Positions 59,019-64,000 of a stretch of DNA of 64,000 nt are shown piece by piece. The notes below the pieces were generated by a model. It did not search any database, was not told where the DNA came from, and saw only the letters and a list, made by a program, of their open reading frames with translations. The position numbers and the translations under genes are program-made. The DNA comes from Sorghum bicolor. Taxonomy: Eukaryota > Streptophyta > Magnoliopsida > Poales > Poaceae. The stretch lies in assembly GCF_000003195.3 (NCBI RefSeq), contig NC_012873.2:21602347-21666346 (forward strand), given 5' to 3'. Numbering within the stretch: position 1 is the stretch's first letter; the number at the start of each line of letters is the position of its first letter.

Positions 59019-60250
59019 TGTTGGGCATTTTAGACGCAAACAGAAAAATCCGCAAGCGCACGGATATCGATGTAGCTTTCACCTGGGAGTATTCGAGAGT
59101 ATCGATTTTCCACAAGGAACGTGAGTGTACTAATTAAGATTCAAGATCGCCCAAGGATAACTATATGATTATTTTTGGTGGGAAGAGAGTAAGTTTCCTA
59201 AGAGTTCTCTAGTTGATCTAAGAATCAAGAATTACTTCAAATATTATTTATTTCGGGACATCAGAACACTAACCACAGAAAGAGATGAGAAGGGGGCTAG
59301 GAAGCTCTGACTACAGTCCTACAAACACCGATCCGAACGAGGTGGAATGCGTCGACCATTAGGGCTGTCACTACCCTAGGGCTACCACAACAATCCGCAG
59401 GATTGGGTGCAATTCCAAGTAATTGCAAGACTAAACACCACGTCTAATCTATTAATTACTACTCTAGCGTTATAAAGACTAGAGCACTTGATGCAAGCGG
59501 GAATCCAATAAATAACTTGAATGTAAATAAAAGTAATTAAAGAACTCAGGAATTATGAATTGAAGAACTTGGAGAACGATGAAGAACGAACCAGGTGCAA
59601 CAAAAGTATAATGTTGAGGAAGATCCGACAGATCCAGCTCCTCCTCCGCTCTCCTCTTCTCTCTCCCTATTTTCTAGATTACAACTAGAACTAACTAGAA
59701 CTAGAACTAGAGGAACTAGAACTAGATGAACTAGAGGGATCCTCTCTACTTGGATGAAGAATTGAAACCCTAGATTTGATTCTGTAGAAGAGGTATGATC
59801 TCTAGGGGCCAGGGGCATTGCTTATATAGTCTTTTCAGATGAATCTAGGCCGTCCGATCAAACCGACATTGATTGAACGGTTATCCTTGATCCTTTAGGT
59901 CGGTGGAGCATGATCCGCGAGATGGGTCTGAATTGGACACTGTAGTTGGGCGGGCACCCAAAGGGGTAGGGCGGGCGCCCTGTCCCTGAGCCCTCTCGGC
60001 TTCCCGTTCGTTCCCATGGCTTCTGGAGTCTTCTAGATGATAGAAAATTGCGCGGCACGTTAATATCTCTATGTAAACCCGACGTGTGGGCCTTTCCTCC
60101 GTATTTCCTGATAACCCCCTGCAAAAATAGACAAACACCAAAACTCGTGGAATTCTGTCAGATAAAACCCTAAGTCTGGGTGTTGGTTGCATATAGGTCC
60201 TTTTCCATGATTAATTGACGGTTAAATGTGAGCATTAAGGACCGTCAACA
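59019..60250 (-). repeat. C 5' LTR
   Basis: 1232 bp, TGTTGACGG at 60250 to ATGCCCAACA at 59019. TATA box sense GACTATATAAGCAATG near 59817-59832. GC motif GGGCGCCCGCCC near 59970-59981. TSD CCGGG at 60251-60255. Confidence 0.93.
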
Positions 60251-60255
60251 CCGGG

Positions 60256-60785
60256 TCGTGTGGTAGTTTGCGATGGTGACAGCTTCATTGATTCTTATTT
60301 AGTCCACCCTCTGTTAGTAGGATAGGCAGAATTTATATTGCAGAGTAAGTCTTGCTATGTTCTGATTTACTTTAGCAATGTTCCTTATACATGAATGAAG
60401 AGTCTATTTCTAATCGTTGTGTTATTTACCCATGGGCTTATATTTCATTATCTTTATTTTTATGGCTTACACCCTGCCAAGGCAAATGACTGTGTGACGA
60501 GTTTCTCATTAGTAATCATGTTCTTGCAAGTTTATCTCTAGTCTACACATTGATAGATTTTACCCCTATTTTCACTTTCGCCATTCTCTTAAGCAAAATT
60601 ATAAATAACAATACCCAGAATACTTTTCCTGGTGAAATGCTACAATGAGGTATTTTATCTGTGCGCTTGCAGATAGAATAGTTTATTTTCTAAAGAGCCT
60701 TCATATTCATAAATACCTTAGTACAATCTAGCACCATGCTGGGGATGACAACCTAGTATTCAAGTGGTGTTGGCAAGTGTCAACA
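60256..60785 (+). repeat. D 5' LTR, R/U5 part
   Basis: Continues 24621 after C and ends AAGTGTCAACA at 60785. Matches, inverted, the U5 halves of the G and B LTRs. Confidence 0.88.
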
Positions 60786-61074
60786 AGCATTTCTGGTGCC
60801 GTTGCTGGGGAACGGTAAGGAAAGTCAGGAAGTCGGTAAAGGTTACGCACATAAAATATTAGACTAGACTATGGAGAAATAATTGCATGAACAGCTAGTG
60901 TGAAAATGAGAAATCATAAGAAGGCACCTCTGCTTTGGCAGGTTCACCCTGTTGTTTTTCTATGTTTATATTTTTATATAGGGTATATCAGGATTGACTT
61001 TGGTATATTCAACTCTTCATCATCAGAACCAAAGCAATCAAGAAAGAAGAAGCTAGCCACCAATTGTTGAAGCA
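60786..61074 (+). other. D leader with primer binding site
   Basis: PBS 60794-60811, TGGTGCCGTTGCTGGGGA, two mismatches from tRNA-Asp. AT-rich leader to the gag ATG at 61075. Confidence 0.85.
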
Positions 61075-62200
61075 ATGGCACAGAAGACCCTACAAGAATT
61101 CTCCGCTCCAAGCCTTGAGAACATTCCAACTTGTCCAAGATATGAAGTAGAAGGAGCACCTGAGTTCGAGCTCAAGTCATGCCTCAACAATTTGGTGCAA
61201 GCTACACAATTCAGTGGAAAGGCACATGAAGATGCTAGTACACACTTGCAGAATTTCTTAGAGATTGGAAGCACAATCAGCATCAATGGAATTGACAAAG
61301 ACATCATACTGCTTCGCCTCTTTCCATTCTCTCTAGAAGGAAGAGCGAGGAAGTGGTTCTACACCAATCAAGAAAACATCAACAATTGGACGAACTTGTC
61401 AGATGCCTTTCTAGCAAAATTTTTCCCTATAGGCAAAACAACTGCCTTAAGATGAAATATTGTCAGTTTCTAACAACATAAGAGAAAAACCATTCCAGAA
61501 GCATGGGAGCATTTTCAAGGATACATATCAGATTGTCCTTACCATGGAATGACCAGATGGTTACTTATGTAGACCTTTTACCATGGATTAACCTGAAAGG
61601 CTCGTGAGTGCCTAGGTGCATCTGCTAAAGGATCATTTTTGGAGCTTACAATTGGAAAAGCAGAGACACTTTTGGATAAGATAGCAGAAAACCAAAGCTA
61701 GTTCCAATACAAAGCTCAACATTGTCATCAAATCGAAGAAATACCCAAATAAGTGAATGCACTATCAACCAAGATGGAAAATTTCCTCCATTGGCATTAC
61801 CAGAGGGCCAAGTACAAAGGAGATCAGAGGGCCATTGAGACAGCATACAAATATCAACCCACTTCAAGTCAACCCAATTGCAAAGGTATGAATTCAGGTA
61901 ATGCTTTCAAGCAACCTACATTAAAGGAGATAATTGCTCAACAAACTAAAAATAATGATGAAGTTAAACAAAGGTTAGATACAAATGAATCATCTCTAAA
62001 AGATATACACAATAAAATAGATTTTCTATTAACCGCCTTTGATGAGCAAAACACTCTTAATAAAAGGGTAGAGCTTAAATTAGCAAAGCTAGCTACTGTG
62101 TTGCCTGTTGCCACTAACATTGAGCAGGTAAAGAACATAACTACTAGAGGAGGGAAATCCACCAAAGATCCCCCACATCCAAGAGAGAAGCAAAGAGACG
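61075..62200 (+). pseudogene. D gag
   Basis: ATG 61075 (MAQKTLQEFSAPSLENI). The capsid domain is complete in the first open stretch to 61455 (FSGKAHEDASTHLQNFLEIG, LRLFPFSLEGRARKWFYT, AFLAKFFPIGKTTALR). The same frame continues through about seven stops (61455, 61471, near 61571, 61591, 61700 and 61750) to a helical region (KQRLDTNESSLKDIHNKIDF, NTLNKRVELKLAKLA) and a Gly/Arg segment (NITTRGGKS). A frameshift near 62195-62205 leads into the protease. No knuckle seen. Confidence 0.85.
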
Positions 62201-62827
62201 AGTGCCACCAGCAGTGATAGAAGAAGAGAACACCGTTGAAGCAGAAGATATACTACAACCACCAAGTACCGGAGAAATGAGGAAAGATTTTCATGACACC
62301 AACTATTTGCCATTTCCCAGAAGAAATAGAGGACTGCAGTTGGATGAGCAGTTTGTTAAGTTTATAGAGGTCGTTCAGAAATTATATGTCAACATACCTC
62401 TACTTGATGCCATACAGGTACCCACATATGCAAATTACATTAGAGATATTCTTAACAAGAAGAGACCACTGCCCACCACTGAGGTGATCAAGCTGATAGA
62501 AGAATGTAGTGTGGCCATCCTCAACAAACCACCAAAGGAGAAGAAGGATCCAGGATACCCCACCATTGATTGCTCAATCAGCAACCAATACTTTAACAAT
62601 GCACTTTGTGATCTTGGAGCAAGTGTCAGTGTGATGCCATCATCGGTCTACAAGAAGCTCGAGCATGCAACCCTAGAACCAACATCAATGTGCCTAAAAC
62701 TAGCAGATCAATCAGTTCGACACCCGATGGGCATCACTGAAAACATCCCAGTCAAGATAAGAGATTTCCTTGTGCAAGTAGACTTTGTGGTACTGGACAT
62801 GAGTCCCGACTCAAAAGTGTCCATCAT
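62201..62827 (+). pseudogene. D aspartic protease, cut by element E
   Basis: Open over 208 codons. Linker MRKDFHDTNYLPFPRRNRGL and FVKFIEVVQKLYVNIPLLDA, then IRDILNKKRPLPTTEVIKLI, active site NALCDLGASVSVMPSSVYKK (about 62605-62660), LKLADQSVRHPMG, VDFVVLDMSPDSKVSII. E interrupts it at 62827, just before the expected LGRPFL. It is the best preserved protease of the B/G/D family, with family-typical DLGA in the active site. Confidence 0.88.
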
Positions 62828-63776
62828 TGATAGGTTACCGATATGAATCGGTACGAGGGTGGCCCGATCTTCACGACAGTAGATCAAAAGAACAAGGATA
62901 ACTTGCTGCGAACAGCGGGTAACTAGCTGTATACCTGACAAAGGTTGGATGCGACCAAGCGACGGGGAGAGAGGCACCGAAACCGCGAAGACTTCGACTC
63001 GATCTCCGAACGACCCCAGAACCACAATCCGGAACTAATCCATACAATACGGCGCAGCCGAACGGAAGCCGTAGAGCACGAAGTAGGGGAATCCAGAGGA
63101 TTCACTTCACAAGTCCGTGAAGAACAAGGAAGAACAAAGGTTGAGTAAGGCACTCAGCAGCGCGGCTGCAATATTATGTAGTTTATCAAATGATCCAAGG
63201 TTGCTGATAGCTTAGAGGTAGGGGATATTTATACTAGCAACAGCCCTGCTAGATAGGTATGAAAACGAAATAGAGCTTTTGAGAGAAGGCAATGTGAAAG
63301 GACCCTTCGAAATGGATTCCCGAAGTGGCTTCGCGTGACTGTTGGCCTCCAGAGCAGTTTCCAATAAACTAACCATAACTTTTAATTGGAAACTCCAAAT
63401 GACAAACCGTTTCTCGGGTGTGAAACTAGACTCGAAGAGCTTTCCAGCAATATATGCCATACACCACGAAACGTTGTAGGTTGGTACAGTTTTGCACGGC
63501 AAGTTGTACCAACATTATGTCACGACAAACTGTTGACCTTCTGAGCAGTCTGTACTAATTCTGGTCTGCAGGCAACATGGAGTATCCAAACTGGTCGCCA
63601 CTAGATTCATTAGAACGTAGACTCGACAAGCTTTCCAACAAGTCCTCATGGGCCTTCATAGCTTTTGTGATTAAAAAGTTATGAAGATTTCTTTGCACTG
63701 GTCCATTTTTGACTTCAACTTGTCCGTTTTTTACGTGTCTTCTAGGACTTGCACTGGTTCGTTCTTTAGGGTCCCA
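62828..63776 (-). repeat. E 3' LTR (left boundary firm, right boundary inferred)
   Basis: In sense it would start TGGGACCC at 63776, immediately after the polyprotein stop, with the purine run AAGAAGAGAAGGA as PPT inside the last codons, and end CGGTAACCTATCA at 62828. TATA box CTAGTATAAATATCCCC (TATAAATA at 63226-63233). About 949 bp. The right boundary rests only on the TG and the PPT. Confidence 0.7.
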
Positions 63777-63998
63777 TTAATCCTTCTCTTCTTCTATATA
63801 CCTGAGTACAATCAAGGTAGAACACTTAGGTAGAATATAATTCTCATTAACATTAAAATGAATCTCACAAAGTAGGGCGTGGACCTCTTGTTGTAGCTTC
63901 TTTGCACGACTACGTGTAACCGGTCCATCGATGACTTGGGCTGGTGTCGGTGTAGGTAAAACTTGAGTGGTTGTAGCTTGACTTGGAGCTTGTGACAT
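63777..63998 (-). CDS. E gag-pol polyprotein, C-terminal end (partial)
   Basis: At least 73 residues, running in from beyond the window, stop 63777-63779. It carries GPVTRSRAKKLQQEVHALLC and LPKCSTLIVLRYIEEEKD, the 'G-P-(I/M/V)-TR-(A/S)-RAK' tail typical of grass Ty3/gypsy polyproteins after the integrase. Upstream is a Thr/Pro/Gln-rich linker. The Met at 63998 is probably internal. No lesion in the visible part, so E may be young. Confidence 0.75.
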   Translation of the reverse strand: MSQAPSQATTTQVLPTPTPAQVIDGPVTRSRAKKLQQEVHALLCEIHFNVNENYILPKCSTLIVLRYIEEEKD

Positions 63999-64000
63999 CT

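Larger units (their letters stand above)
24622..60250 (-). mobile_element. Element C: tandem-PR LTR retrotransposon without ORF1
   Basis: Minus-strand element with LTRs 24622-25851 (1230 bp) and 59019-60250 (1232 bp), TSD CCGGG at 24617-24621 and 60251-60255. Removing B leaves about 6.4 kb. Order: PBS, short spacer, zinc-knuckle remnant, PR1, PR2, noncoding tail, PPT (25852-25866). ORF1 of the A family is absent, apparently deleted. LTRs differ at about 24 of the first 500 bases. Confidence 0.93.
23768..64000 (+). mobile_element. Element D: gag-PR LTR retrotransposon, outermost level of nest 2 (right end outside window)
   Basis: Plus-strand element of the B/G family. The 5' LTR is 23768-24621 joined to 60256-60785 (1384 bp) across element C (TSD CCGGG). 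Then PBS, gag 61075-62200 and PR 62201-62827, where E interrupts it. The rest, probably ORF2, tail and 3' LTR, lies beyond E and outside the window. It cannot be dated here because only one LTR is present. Confidence 0.88.
62828..64000 (-). mobile_element. Element E: Ty3/gypsy retrotransposon, 3' end only
   Basis: Inserted in the PR gene of D at 62827/62828; the expected TSD is ATCAT (62823-62827). The minus-strand 3' LTR ends CCTATCA at 62828, and beyond it lies the C-terminus of a polyprotein (63777-63998). The rest is outside the window. It has no PPT or LTR similarity to the A-G clan. Confidence 0.8.

Overview
This window is a stretch of plant nuclear DNA made entirely of LTR retrotransposons inserted into one another. 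I see no host gene, rRNA, tRNA or CRISPR array. A grass (Poaceae) is the likely source. The reasons are a RIRE2/Tat-type Ty3-gypsy element with an antisense Transposase_28-like gene, Athila-like gag and protease (PR) proteins, and primer binding sites (PBS) matching plant tRNA-Asp and a plant tRNA-Arg. The species cannot be read from the sequence.

Two nests fill the window. Nest 1 (1-22768): element F (minus, left end outside the window) holds G (minus, 5183-21192) inside its 5' LTR, and G holds A2 (minus, 8489-16424) inside its second ORF. F itself sits in the protease tail of a remnant, H (22769-23204). A short linker of LTR relic and unassigned DNA follows (23205-23767). Nest 2 (23768-64000) is five levels deep: D (plus, from 23768) holds C (minus, 24622-60250) in its 5' LTR; C holds B (minus, 28880-58076) in its PR1 coding region; B holds A1 (plus, 29491-49512) in its 3' LTR; A1 holds R (plus, 32212-44144), an 11.9-kb RIRE2/Tat-lineage element. 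A separate element E (minus, from 62828) is inserted in the protease gene of D and runs off the right edge. Target-site duplications (TSDs) are readable for R (ATGGC), A1 (ATAAG), B (CCGAG), C (CCGGG), G (AACGC) and A2 (GCGGG/GCAGG). LTR divergence counted by eye rises outward in both nests (R about 0.9%, A1 1.7%, B about 2.3%, C about 4.8%; A2 about 4%, G about 5.8%).

Except for R and E, all elements belong to one clan. LTRs start TGTTGA and end TCAACA. The PBS copies tRNA-Asp. The polypurine tract (PPT) is AAGCTTGGGGGAG-like. A 1.4-2.2 kb noncoding tail lies before the 3' LTR. No member shows reverse transcriptase, RNase H or integrase, so they look non-autonomous. There are three layouts: gag-PR1-PR2 (F); an unknown ORF1, then zinc-knuckle remnant-PR1-PR2 (A1, A2; C lacks ORF1); and gag-PR followed by a separate ORF2 with its own TATA box and a 5'UTR intron (B, G; D is cut before this point). 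PR1 and PR2 are two aspartic-protease domains in tandem.

R supplies the only polymerase machinery: gag, PR, RT, a double RNase H and integrase on the plus strand, all damaged by stops and frameshifts. On the opposite strand lies an apparently intact six-exon gene of 933 codons with its own TATA box and poly(A) signal. The best candidates for under-described biology are this spliced antisense gene, the tandem proteases, the autonomous-looking ORF2 transcription unit, and the GGGCGGGCGCCC promoter motif shared by the LTRs and the ORF2 promoter.
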